Source of the DNA: JBDRED01 sp043820025 [NCBI: Elusimicrobiota bacterium]
GTDB taxonomy: Bacteria > RUG730 > JBDRED01
DNA length: 22,912 nt
Direction: 5' to 3'
NCBI GenBank assembly: GCA_043820025.1
Contig: JBDRED010000036.1
Location: 1 to 22,912, forward strand
Position 1 is the stretch's first letter, and each line of letters opens with the position of its first letter. A program made the position numbers and the translations under genes. Below, in pieces: positions 1 to 6,861 of the stretch. The notes under the pieces were generated by a model, which had not been told where the DNA came from, did no database searches, and saw only the letters and a list, made by a program, of their open reading frames with translations.

Positions 1-149
1 TATACTTAATATTAGTGATATGATTTTTTTGTATTTATTCATTAATTAAACCTACAGAAATTTTTTAAAGATTGGATGAATTATACCAAATCAATACGAA
101 GTTTTTGCGAAGTTAGAGTAAATCTTATGCGAATTTTTTAAGGTAAATA

Positions 150-178
150 AAAAAGGGACAGCGTGAACTGTCCCTTTT
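150..178 (-). terminator. Hairpin terminator after the Fic gene (copy 1 of a repeated element)
   Basis: Arms AAAAGGGACAG (151-161) and CTGTCCCTTTT (168-178) pair perfectly over 11 bp around a 6-nt loop. Read on the minus strand the stem ends in a run of five T, 36 nt past the Fic stop codon, which fits an intrinsic terminator. The same 29-nt sequence recurs at 1421-1449 with a single difference, so it may be a REP-like mobile palindrome serving as a terminator. Bases 1-149 hold no gene that I can support; a lone TATAAT on the minus strand at 85-80 lacks a good -35. Confidence 0.75.
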
Positions 179-213
179 AAATATAAACGATTCAACTCAT
201 TCAAATGAGAAAC

Positions 214-1341
214 TTATGTGCGTATTTGTTTAGGAAATAAGATTTCGTATGAAACGCTTCGCCCGCCGCTCTTAGATTTTTTTAATATCCTTTTCTCAAC
301 TAAATCAGTTATATCTCTATAGGCTGTTGCTCTGCTGACCCTGGTCATTGCAACATATTTTTTTGTAGTCAAATCGCCTTTAAATCCTCCTTCCCCAGCG
401 TCGAGAAGACGATTTACTACCTTAATTTGATTTTTATTAAGAGTAATTTGTGTATGCGCCTGCCAAAAAACTGCCTTGTTTATAACCTTTGAAAGACTGT
501 CTTCTGAATCTTTAATTGCTCTTATAAAACAATCAAGAAACCATTCAAGCCATTCTGTAATATCAATAGTACCCTTTTGAGTTCGCTCTAAAATTTTATA
601 GTAATCATTTCTTTCTAACATTATTCTGGCTGAAACTGAATAATATCTTTTTTCTAAATTCTCATCTTGCGCTAATGCCATTTCTGATAATGCCCTAGCT
701 ATTCTGCCATTACCATCTTCAAAAGGATGAATAGTTACAAAATAAAAATGCGCAACCCCGGCCCTTAACAATCCATCAATTCCTTTAGAGCTTTTCTCCC
801 ACCAATTTATAAATCCTTTCATTTCTGAAGTAAGTTTATAAAAAGGCGGCGCTTCAAAATGGATTCTTTGACGACCAATAGGACCTGAAACTACCTGCAT
901 TGATGTATTTGGCCTGAATTTCCCAATATTTATTTTTTTTAAACTTGAATACCCTGTTGGAAATAAAGCTGCCTGCCATGACTGTAGGCGTTTTAGAGTG
1001 AGTGGCATTTTATAATTTATGGTTGCATCTAAGATTACATCAACCAATCCCTCAATATTCCTATCCGTCTTCTTCAGCCCTACTGTTCGAATACCCAGTC
1101 TTCTTGCAACTGATGACCTAACAGCCTCTTTATCTAATTTATGACCTTCAATTTCAGAAGTTTTCATGGTCTCTTCAATTAGTATCTCACACCTCGATTC
1201 TTTGCTGAAATCTAAACCAATAGATGATATTTTAGCTAATAATTTTCCTTGAGCAAGTCTGGCCTTCCCTAATCTTCTCATTAACCGATCACTCTGCCAT
1301 GTAAAATCAGGCCAATCTTTTCTTCCCCATACATAAAGCAT
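214..1341 (-). CDS. Fic family protein (class II AMP-transferase) with C-terminal winged helix
   Basis: Predicted 375-residue Fic-domain protein. Fic enzymes usually transfer AMP from ATP onto hydroxyl side chains of target proteins; the target here is unknown. The complete catalytic motif HPFEDGNGRIAR is at residues 205-216 with His205 as the expected catalytic base. A flap-like stretch, GPIGRQRIHFEAPP, lies near 153-166. The N-terminal segment carries TSEIEG (61-66), which matches the (S/T)xxxE(G/N) inhibitory helix of class II Fic proteins, so the enzyme is likely self-inhibited. The C-terminal 70 or so residues look like a winged helix-turn-helix (VSRATAYRDITDL), implying DNA binding. The ATG is supported by AGGAGGG at 1352-1346. 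The gene stands alone, with its own promoter and palindromic operator. It could be a toxin-like or regulatory Fic protein; no antitoxin gene is adjacent. Confidence 0.93.
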   Translation of the reverse strand: MLYVWGRKDWPDFTWQSDRLMRRLGKARLAQGKLLAKISSIGLDFSKESRCEILIEETMKTSEIEGHKLDKEAVRSSVARRLGIRTVGLKKTDRNIEGLVDVILDATINYKMPLTLKRLQSWQAALFPTGYSSLKKINIGKFRPNTSMQVVSGPIGRQRIHFEAPPFYKLTSEMKGFINWWEKSSKGIDGLLRAGVAHFYFVTIHPFEDGNGRIARALSEMALAQDENLEKRYYSVSARIMLERNDYYKILERTQKGTIDITEWLEWFLDCFIRAIKDSEDSLSKVINKAVFWQAHTQITLNKNQIKVVNRLLDAGEGGFKGDLTTKKYVAMTRVSRATAYRDITDLVEKRILKKSKSGGRSVSYEILFPKQIRT

Positions 1342-1354
1342 TTAGCCCTCCTTT

Positions 1355-1397
1355 TCGCTTCATATTATGAAGCGATTATACCATATATTCGCTTCAT
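1355..1397 (-). promoter_or_regulatory. Fic promoter with palindromic operator and extra half-site
   Basis: A perfect inverted repeat TCGCTTCAT-ATT-ATGAAGCGA occupies 1355-1375, and a third copy of the half-site TCGCTTCAT lies at 1389-1397. Between them on the minus strand is a consensus -10, TATAAT (1380-1375). The best -35 candidate (TTTCAA, 1402-1397) is weak. The palindrome therefore covers the start-site side of the -10 and the half-site falls in the -35/-10 spacer, the expected place for a repressor. The likely binder is the winged helix at the C-terminus of the Fic protein itself (inference). Confidence 0.7.
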
Positions 1398-1420
1398 TGA
1401 AAAGAAGTAATTTTTTATAT

Positions 1421-1449
1421 AAAAAGGGACAGCGTGAGCTGTCCCTTTT
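1421..1449 (-). terminator. Hairpin terminator after the Spy-like gene (copy 2 of the repeated element)
   Basis: AAAAGGGACAGC (1422-1433) and GCTGTCCCTTTT (1438-1449) form a perfect 12-bp stem with a GTGA tetraloop. On the minus strand it is followed by TTTTT and lies 26 nt after the stop of the Spy-like gene, so it fits termination of the sigma/anti-sigma/Spy operon. It differs from 150-178 by one base. It also shares the GGGACAG half-arm with the REP-like element at 4450-4479. Confidence 0.78.
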
Positions 1450-1475
1450 GAAGTTAACATTATTTATGTTATATC

Positions 1476-2000
1476 TTATTGTATCTCCATATCGTCCGGT
1501 GGAGGAGGCATATCCTCATCTTTATCCATCATCATAGGACATTCTTTCATACCTTTCATCCCTTTCTTATTTCTCATACCCTTCATATCGCCTTTCATAT
1601 CGCCCTTCATCTTATTCTTATGCATCTTTTTCATCTCGTTCATCTTCTTTTCTTTATGTTTTTTAAATGCCTTAATCTGCTTTTCATTCAGTATTTTCTC
1701 TACCTCCGCATCTTTTTTCTCCCTTACAGCCTTAACCTTTTCTTTCATTTTCTCGCGTTCAGCCTCAATTTCTTTCCAGCCGTCTTCCATTATTTGCGAT
1801 ATCTTTGACTTTTGATCTTCAGTCAAATTCAAATCCTCAGCCATCTCATTCATCATCTTTTCATGGCACATTACTCTCATTTCATCCTTATTCTTACCCA
1901 TACGCATATCTTTATCTCCATCTCCTTTAAACGCGTACACAGACCCAAACAACAAACTCGCAAAAACAGCCGTTACAATCGAAATCTTTAAACTCTTCAT
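1476..2000 (-). CDS. Methionine-rich Spy/CpxP-like periplasmic protein (LTxxQ family)
   Basis: 174-residue exported protein. The signal peptide is residues 1-23 (hydrophobic core about 7-22, cleavage likely after VYA). An LTxxQ motif (LTEDQ, 59-63) and a second degenerate one (LNEKQ, 104-108) sit in a charged, helix-forming region, as in Spy, CpxP and the metal sensor CnrX. The protein has 24 methionines, many in the C-terminal stretch with its GDMKGDMKGM repeats. It also has Cys45-His46 flanked by Met, and Cys154 beside MMM, which suggests soft-metal binding (Cu or Ag, possibly Ni) but does not prove it. It ends with PPPP and an acidic tail. AAGGGGGA lies just before the ATG. It is last in the ECF sigma/anti-sigma operon, so it is either the signal sensor for the anti-sigma factor or a protective effector. 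A simple stress chaperone is the alternative. Confidence 0.82.
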   Translation of the reverse strand: MKSLKISIVTAVFASLLFGSVYAFKGDGDKDMRMGKNKDEMRVMCHEKMMNEMAEDLNLTEDQKSKISQIMEDGWKEIEAEREKMKEKVKAVREKKDAEVEKILNEKQIKAFKKHKEKKMNEMKKMHKNKMKGDMKGDMKGMRNKKGMKGMKECPMMMDKDEDMPPPPDDMEIQ

Positions 2001-2060
2001 TTTTTTCCCCCTTGATAATATTACACTTAATCGTAAATACTAAACTCTATTGTTTTGAAT

Positions 2061-2471
2061 TTAGTAATAATAAATATCATATATCTCCTGATCAAAGCTT
2101 GTGTCAGATTCATCTTCATAATCAGTAAAATTATTTTTATTATCAACCTTTGATAATTGTATAAAAGAGCCTGTCAGTAATAACATAAACGCGAACGCTC
2201 CTGCAATCATCTTTCTTCCAAAAATCCCAAAATGCGCCTTTTTTTCTGTTATGTTTGATTCAATCTTTGCTCTGAGCCTCGTCTCAAAATAATCATCAAC
2301 AACCGCTTTTTTCTTTTCTGAAAATACCGCTTTAATCTTTTGAATTTCAATAAGTTCATTCTTACATTCTTCACAGGTTGTGATATGTTTAAGCAACTCA
2401 TTATTTTCAACGGGATTTAGTTCCTTATCCGCATACGCTGAAATCATAATTTTATATTTTTTGCATTTCAT
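2061..2471 (-). CDS. Membrane anti-sigma factor with zinc-finger (ZAS/zf-HC2) domain
   Basis: 136 residues. The N-terminal part has Cys3 and then His29-x3-Cys33-x2-Cys36 (HITTCEEC), the zinc-binding pattern of ZAS anti-sigma factors, which hold ECF sigma factors inactive in the cytoplasm. One membrane segment is predicted at about 88-107, followed by a short acidic, Tyr-rich tail of some 29 residues on the outer side. Its ATG overlaps the sigma stop codon as ATGA (2471-2468), and its ribosome site, GGGAGGT, lies inside the end of the sigma gene, so translation is probably coupled. The outer tail is too short for a large sensor domain. Signal input may therefore come from the Spy-like protein encoded next (inference) or from regulated proteolysis. 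Confidence 0.85.
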   Translation of the reverse strand: MKCKKYKIMISAYADKELNPVENNELLKHITTCEECKNELIEIQKIKAVFSEKKKAVVDDYFETRLRAKIESNITEKKAHFGIFGRKMIAGAFAFMLLLTGSFIQLSKVDNKNNFTDYEDESDTSFDQEIYDIYYY

Positions 2472-3022
2472 AACATACCTCCCATTTGCTTACGAAATTT
2501 TTCACGAGCTCTAAATATCCAAACCTTAACTTTATTAACGGATATTTTCATTATATTTCCTATATCATCATAGGACAATCCATCAATTTCTTTTAATACC
2601 AAAACAGTTCTATATTTTTCCGGAAGGCGGTTTAACGCTTTTTGCAAAATAATTGATACTTCCTCTCTTTCCATCCCTTCAGCCGGATTCCCTTTTTCGA
2701 TCAATGCTTTTGGGAGATTAATTGCGCCTTCCTCGTCTAGAGAATCATATATACGCCTTTTTCTCTTTCTCATCTCATCAAGACTTGCGTTTACAGCTAT
2801 TCTGTACAGCCACGATGTAAATGCTGAATTACCCTTAAATTTGGATAACTCACGATACACCTTAATAAAAACATCTTGTGTAACATCATCCGCTATATCC
2901 CCGGCTCCTGTTATTGAAAACACTGTATTAAAAACCCTGTTTTTATGAAGCTTAACTAATGAATTAAAAGACTCTTTATCTCCTTTAAGAAATCTATTAA
3001 TAAGCGTTAAATCATTATCCAT
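2468..3022 (-). CDS. RNA polymerase ECF-type sigma factor (RpoE-like)
   Basis: 184 residues, the usual size of a group 4 sigma factor. Region 2 is seen in DDVTQDVFIKVYRELSKF and FTSWLYRIAVNASLDEMRKRKRR. Region 4 is seen in LPEKYRTVLVLKEIDGLSYDDIGNIM and the recognition helix region VNKVKVWIFRAREKFRK. Regions 1.1 and 3 are absent, as expected for the class. GAGGAG at 3034-3029 supports the start. It is the first gene of a three-gene unit with its cognate anti-sigma factor (4-nt overlap) and a periplasmic Spy-like protein. An ECF-style promoter directly upstream suggests it drives its own expression. Which ECF subgroup it belongs to, and its wider regulon, cannot be read from this window. Confidence 0.92.
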   Translation of the reverse strand: MDNDLTLINRFLKGDKESFNSLVKLHKNRVFNTVFSITGAGDIADDVTQDVFIKVYRELSKFKGNSAFTSWLYRIAVNASLDEMRKRKRRIYDSLDEEGAINLPKALIEKGNPAEGMEREEVSIILQKALNRLPEKYRTVLVLKEIDGLSYDDIGNIMKISVNKVKVWIFRAREKFRKQMGGML

Positions 3023-3038
3023 GGATTGCTCCTCATAT

Positions 3039-3070
3039 ATAAGACTGATTTGATTTAGGAAAAGTTACAC
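3039..3070 (-). promoter_or_regulatory. Putative autoregulated ECF promoter
   Basis: On the minus strand GTGTAACTTTTCC (3070-3058) is followed by GTCTTAT (3045-3039). Taking GTAACTT as the -35 gives a 16-nt spacer. The AAC-containing -35 and GTC-type -10 are the hallmark of ECF promoters and unlike the sigma-70 consensus. The -10 ends 16 nt upstream of the sigma ATG, giving a very short leader that holds only the Shine-Dalgarno site. Confidence 0.65.
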
Positions 3071-3083
3071 CGGATTTTTTAGA

Positions 3084-4397
3084 CTATGCTTTATTTGTTA
3101 TCCACTTTAGGCCTTTTTTGCCAATATCTTTTCTAAAGTGCATACCTTCAAAATGGATCATATCTAGATAAGAATACGTCTTTGAAATAGTTTTATCGAG
3201 CGAAGTTCCAACACCCACAATACCTAAAACCCGTCCGCCTGATGTAACAAGCTTTGTTTTATTATCCTGCATTATGAGACTGGTGCCTGCATGAAACGCC
3301 ATTACATCATCCTGCCCGTCTAGCGCGTCAAGGCCAATAATTTCTCTGCCTTTTTCATAGATTCCGGGATAACCCTGTGACGCCAGCACAACGCATACAG
3401 CATACCTGTCATTGTCCCAAATGATCGGATCTTTATCAAGCGAACCCTCATTAACCCTTATGGCAATATCCACCAGGTCATTTTTCATTAATGGAAGGAC
3501 TACCTGAGTTTCAGGATCGCCAAAACGAACATTAAACTCTAAAACAAACGGTTTTCCATCAACAACCATAATGCCTATATAAAGCACTCCTTTATAATGA
3601 ATACTCTCTTTAGCCAGCGCTTTCATAAGCGGCTTAATAATTGTCTTTTCTATCAGGTTTCTCATTTCTGAATTAATCAAAGGGCATACAGAATACGCGC
3701 CCATACCGCCGGTATTCGGGCCTTTGTCATTATCAAACACCTGCTTATGATCCTGAGAAGGCGGCAGAAGAGTGTACTGTCCGCCGCTGACTATGATCTG
3801 TATTGACGCTTCTTCTCCTTTCAAAAACTCCTCAATAACTACCTGCTTGCCCGCAGCGCCGAATACATTTTTTTGCAAAATATCTGATAATGTTTTGCCG
3901 GCTTCCTCTTTTGAATTAACGATTATCACACCTTTTCCCGACGCAAGGCCGTCAGCTTTAATTACTACAGGATAACCTTTCTTTTCAGCTAGATAATCAA
4001 CATAAGCCATCGCTTTATCCTTATCGGTAAAACTTTCAAATTCAGCTGATGGTATATCATATTTTTTTAAAAGATTTTTCGTAAAAACCTTACTTCCTTC
4101 AAACTGAGCCGCTTTCTTATCAGGGCCAAACACCATTATTCCCTCGCCCTGCAGATAATCAACAACGCCCTCTACAAGCGGAGACTCCGGCCCGACAATT
4201 ACCAAATCAATAGTTTCCCTGCGTATAATCTCCTTAATCCTCACAAAATCAACAGCATTACCCTCGTAACACACGGCTAATTCCTCAATTCCCGGATTTC
4301 CGGGCAGAGCGTATATATTTTTTACCAAATCCGACTGAGCGCACTTCCAGGTTATAGCATGTTCTCTGCCGCCGCTTCCGAGCACCAATATATTCAT
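3084..4397 (-). CDS. purD: Phosphoribosylamine--glycine ligase (GAR synthetase)
   Basis: 437 residues, full length for PurD, the second step of purine synthesis: 5-phosphoribosylamine + glycine + ATP gives glycinamide ribonucleotide. The N-terminal signature LGSGGREHA is at residues 6-14. The ATP-grasp core follows, with FTKNLLKKYDIPSAEF, VIKADGLASGKGV, the lid region with VIEEFLKGEEAS, the PPSQDHKQ loop and the metal-binding FNVRFGDPETQ. The usual C-terminal domain ends near residue 437. A GGGGGG Shine-Dalgarno tract lies upstream of the ATG. It is not adjacent to another purine gene here. The next gene downstream is the sigma factor, whose own promoter lies in the 61-nt gap. Confidence 0.98.
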   Translation of the reverse strand: MNILVLGSGGREHAITWKCAQSDLVKNIYALPGNPGIEELAVCYEGNAVDFVRIKEIIRRETIDLVIVGPESPLVEGVVDYLQGEGIMVFGPDKKAAQFEGSKVFTKNLLKKYDIPSAEFESFTDKDKAMAYVDYLAEKKGYPVVIKADGLASGKGVIIVNSKEEAGKTLSDILQKNVFGAAGKQVVIEEFLKGEEASIQIIVSGGQYTLLPPSQDHKQVFDNDKGPNTGGMGAYSVCPLINSEMRNLIEKTIIKPLMKALAKESIHYKGVLYIGIMVVDGKPFVLEFNVRFGDPETQVVLPLMKNDLVDIAIRVNEGSLDKDPIIWDNDRYAVCVVLASQGYPGIYEKGREIIGLDALDGQDDVMAFHAGTSLIMQDNKTKLVTSGGRVLGIVGVGTSLDKTISKTYSYLDMIHFEGMHFRKDIGKKGLKWITNKA

Positions 4398-4410
4398 TCA
4401 ATTCCCCCCT

Positions 4411-4435
4411 AAAAAATTTCTGAAAGAAATTTTTT
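4411..4435 (-). other. AT-rich hairpin just upstream of the purD ribosome-binding site
   Basis: AAAAAATTTCT (4411-4421) pairs perfectly with AGAAATTTTTT (4425-4435) around a GAA loop. On the minus strand the stem ends in TTTTTT immediately before the G-rich ribosome site of purD. It could be a weak terminator for the dapL-DUF4340 unit, or a leader structure affecting purD. The absence of a GC-rich stem makes either role uncertain. Confidence 0.5.
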
Positions 4436-4449
4436 CCTTATTTTTCAGA

Positions 4450-4479
4450 GGTGACAGTCCCTATTCAGGGACAGTCCCC
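4450..4479. repeat. REP-like palindrome with GGGACAGTCCC core
   Basis: GTCCC (4457-4461) and GGGAC (4468-4472) form the inner stem around TATTCA. GGTGAC (4450-4455) and GTCCCC (4474-4479) extend it with two mismatches. The imperfect palindrome resembles the GGGACTGTCCC-type REP elements scattered in many environmental genomes and often linked to RAYT-type (Y1) transposases (recognition from memory, not a search). No T-run follows on the minus strand, so it is not an obvious terminator. It occupies the gap between the DUF4340 gene and purD. Confidence 0.6.
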
Positions 4480-4509
4480 GTGTTTGTTTTTTTTCGATCT
4501 CTTATTCAA

Positions 4510-5457
4510 TCATTTCTTTACAAAATCTTGAATTTCCCTTTCAAATATTCTTCTGACTTTATACGCGCTTAAGAGATATACAATATCTTTTGATGTATTT
4601 TTTACATAATAATGAGGATCACTGGATTTTCCCACTATAACCTGTTCTTGTTTGCCGCTTGTATATGTCAGAGTCAAGCCGGCATACGGCTTATCAAAAC
4701 CTAATGCATCAGTAGTAACTCCTTCTTCATCAGCAAATCCGTCAGCTTTTATTACCTCAATCTGGTCTAATAAATTAGCAAACTTTTCTTTATTAACCTT
4801 AGTTCTTTTTTCTCCTGACGAAACATACCACTGCCCTTCATTGTCTTTCGCAAAAACTAAAGTATAAAACTTTTGTTCGATCACAATAACTGATATGTCA
4901 TTTATATCGCATTGTAATATTTTCTTAGAGCGCCAAAAAGCGATATTTCTATTTATATCGCTCCTTACCAACCCCTTTGCAATAAACACTTCATCTCTAT
5001 TTGCGGCCCTTACATAAGATGTCCTGAACGCTACACTGCGCTTACCAACATACATATCCAGCACAGCTTTAAATGAGTTTGTAAACACCTTAAGCCTTAC
5101 GGCATTTTCATCATCTAACTCCAGCTCCTTATGCCTTTCTTTGCCGTCTAAAACTATATCTCCGATATTAAGCGCTGCTATTGTATTCACAGTATTATTA
5201 ACCTGTTCCTGATCCACTTCAAATTTGAGAGGAATATCCTCTCCAGGCAAAACATGCCATAGATTCTCTTCTTTAAAAAACTTATATGACGCTGTCTGAG
5301 GCCTTAAAATCTCAAATGATTGTATCATATCAAGCTTCATTTCTTGAAACCTGTTCCACGCTCTTTCAGGGTTTCGTAAATGCCTGACTAAAAAAGCAAC
5401 GCTTATAAACACTGCCGCTCCAACAATTAACCTAAATAAATGTCTCTGCATTAGCAC
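4510..5457 (-). CDS. DUF4340 domain protein, membrane-anchored
   Basis: 315 residues. A single N-terminal membrane segment (about 8-24, LIVGAAVFISVAFLVRHL) anchors a mostly beta extracytoplasmic domain. Two repeats show the DUF4340 pattern of 'W-x-V' followed by a short helix counting off residues and a closing glycine-lysine strand. The second repeat is clearer: GQWYVSSGEKRTKVNKEKFANLLDQIEVIKADGF, then DALGFDKPYAGLTLTY and VIVGKSSDPHYYV. DUF4340 proteins are often encoded beside ABC-2/GldG-type exporters, but none is present here; instead it follows dapL after 4 nt, so the two are probably co-transcribed. No function is established. A role in cell-envelope assembly near the peptidoglycan precursor gene dapL is only a guess. 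Confidence 0.8.
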   Translation of the reverse strand: MLMQRHLFRLIVGAAVFISVAFLVRHLRNPERAWNRFQEMKLDMIQSFEILRPQTASYKFFKEENLWHVLPGEDIPLKFEVDQEQVNNTVNTIAALNIGDIVLDGKERHKELELDDENAVRLKVFTNSFKAVLDMYVGKRSVAFRTSYVRAANRDEVFIAKGLVRSDINRNIAFWRSKKILQCDINDISVIVIEQKFYTLVFAKDNEGQWYVSSGEKRTKVNKEKFANLLDQIEVIKADGFADEEGVTTDALGFDKPYAGLTLTYTSGKQEQVIVGKSSDPHYYVKNTSKDIVYLLSAYKVRRIFEREIQDFVKK

Positions 5458-5461
5458 TCCT

Positions 5462-6628
5462 TTACCGGTTAAGTTTCTTTATCCTCTCAACAGCTTCCTC
5501 TATTCTTTTTTCACTAACAGTAAGCGTAAATCTAACATATCCTTCGCCTGAAGGCCCAAACCCATTCCCCGGAGTTACTACAATCCCTGCTTTGTCTAAA
5601 AGTTTAGCTGCGCACTCAGCTGAGGTATAACCGTCCGGCGCCTTTGCCCATACATAAAATGTCGCTCCGGGACAGGAAATATTCCAGCCGATTGATTTCA
5701 TCTTTTGAATAAAAAAATCCCGTCTTTTTTGATACATATTTCTTAATCTTTCAGCTTCAGCGTCTCCTTTCTCTAAAGCAGTCACTGCCGCATCCTGAAC
5801 AGCGCCAAAAACGCCTGAATCATAATTATCTTTTACAATAGATAATCCTTTTATTATATCTCTATTCCCCGCAACAAAACCAATACGCCAGCCTGTCATA
5901 TTGAATGTTTTTGACAGTGAATGAAACTCAACCCCGACATCCTTAGCGCCGGGCGCGCTTAAAAAGCTGATAGGCCTTTTCCCGTCGTAATACATCTCTG
6001 AATACGCAGCGTCATGAGCAATAATAATATCATATTTTTTCGCGAATTCTATCATTTTAATAAAGTCTTTTTCGCCGCATAATGCAGCTGTCGGATTATT
6101 AGGATAATTGACATACATAATCTTTGCTCTCTTTGCTGTTTCGCTTGGTATTGATTCCAGGTCAGGCAAAAAATTATTTTTTTCTAAAAGAGGCATAAAA
6201 TATGACTCGCCGCCTGCAAAAATAACGCCTGCGTTATAAGCAGGATATCCGGGCTCAGGCACTAAAACTATGTCTCCGGGGTTAAGAAACGCTAAAGGAA
6301 AATGGGCTATTCCTTCTTTAGAGCCAATCAGAGCGTGTATCTCTGTGATAGGGTCTATATCAACATTAAATCTTTTTTTTAGCCAGGCAGACGCTGCCTT
6401 TCTGAATGAAATCTTTCCGCTTCCAAAAGGATATTGATGATTTACCGGATTATCCAAAGCTGTCTTCATAGCGTCAATAATAAATTCCGGAGCAGGCGTA
6501 TCAGGATCGCCGACGCCAAAGCTGATTATATCTATGCCTTTATCAATTAATTCCTTTTTCTTCCTGTCAATCTCTGCAAACAAATACGGCGGCAGTTTCT
6601 TCACTGAATTCGAATAATTAATCTTCAT
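5462..6628 (-). CDS. dapL: LL-diaminopimelate aminotransferase
   Basis: 388-residue PLP-dependent class I/II aminotransferase. DapL converts tetrahydrodipicolinate plus glutamate directly to LL-2,6-diaminopimelate, bypassing the acylated DapD/DapC/DapE steps toward meso-DAP and lysine. The sequence follows the DapL family along its length: LPPYLFAEIDRKKKELI at the N-terminus, the substrate loop GSKEGIAHFPLAFLNPGD, YPNNPT (175-180) and HDAAYS with Asp206. The PLP lysine is in SLSKTFNMTGWRIGF (Lys240), and PGNGFGPSGEGYVR is near the C-terminus. AAGGAG lies 9-10 nt before the ATG. It starts a two-gene unit with the DUF4340 gene. The C-terminus of dapB, from the same pathway, lies 16 kb upstream on the same strand with the surface-protein cassette between them. 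Confidence 0.95.
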   Translation of the reverse strand: MKINYSNSVKKLPPYLFAEIDRKKKELIDKGIDIISFGVGDPDTPAPEFIIDAMKTALDNPVNHQYPFGSGKISFRKAASAWLKKRFNVDIDPITEIHALIGSKEGIAHFPLAFLNPGDIVLVPEPGYPAYNAGVIFAGGESYFMPLLEKNNFLPDLESIPSETAKRAKIMYVNYPNNPTAALCGEKDFIKMIEFAKKYDIIIAHDAAYSEMYYDGKRPISFLSAPGAKDVGVEFHSLSKTFNMTGWRIGFVAGNRDIIKGLSIVKDNYDSGVFGAVQDAAVTALEKGDAEAERLRNMYQKRRDFFIQKMKSIGWNISCPGATFYVWAKAPDGYTSAECAAKLLDKAGIVVTPGNGFGPSGEGYVRFTLTVSEKRIEEAVERIKKLNR

Positions 6629-6665
6629 TTTCCGCGCTCCTTATATTTTTTTAATTATCATTATT

Positions 6666-6696
6666 ATTATATACTAAATTATGGACTTTTTTACAA
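6666..6696 (-). promoter_or_regulatory. Candidate sigma-70 promoter for dapL
   Basis: On the minus strand TTGTAA (6696-6691) precedes TATATA (6673-6668, 17-nt spacer) or TATAAT (6671-6666, 19-nt spacer). This lies 38-40 nt before the dapL start and beyond the terminator of the giant gene. A second candidate, TTGACC (6729-6724) with TATCTT 16 nt on, is also possible. Confidence 0.45.
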
Positions 6697-6806
6697 TTTA
6701 TAAAGATAAGAAAAAATAGAGATAGGTCAATAGATGTGACACCCCCCTCGCGAATTTTTTATGTAATAGATAGGCGGCACTTGTATTGCATCATTCTCAT
6801 TATAGA

Positions 6807-6840
6807 TAAAAAAATCCCGCGCAATTATCGCAGGATTTTA
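6807..6840 (-). terminator. Intrinsic terminator of the surface-protein cassette
   Basis: AAAATCC (6811-6817) pairs with GGATTTT (6833-6839). After one C-A mismatch GCG (6819-6821) pairs with CGC (6829-6831), leaving a 7-nt loop. Read on the minus strand the stem runs into TTTTTTTAT. It starts 22 nt after the giant gene's stop codon. Confidence 0.88.
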
Positions 6841-6861
6841 ATATTGCGTCAAAAAAGAAAA

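Noticed and set aside
1-149. Possible promoter (TATAAT at 85-80, minus strand) at the window edge
   Set aside because: No acceptable -35 at 16-18 nt and no gene visible downstream within the window.
1479-1808. Plus-strand ORF of 109 codons opposite the Spy-like gene
   Set aside because: Its product is a biased His/Phe/Leu string that mirrors the Lys/Met-rich codons of the real gene; the minus-strand frame has a signal peptide, LTxxQ motifs and a ribosome site.
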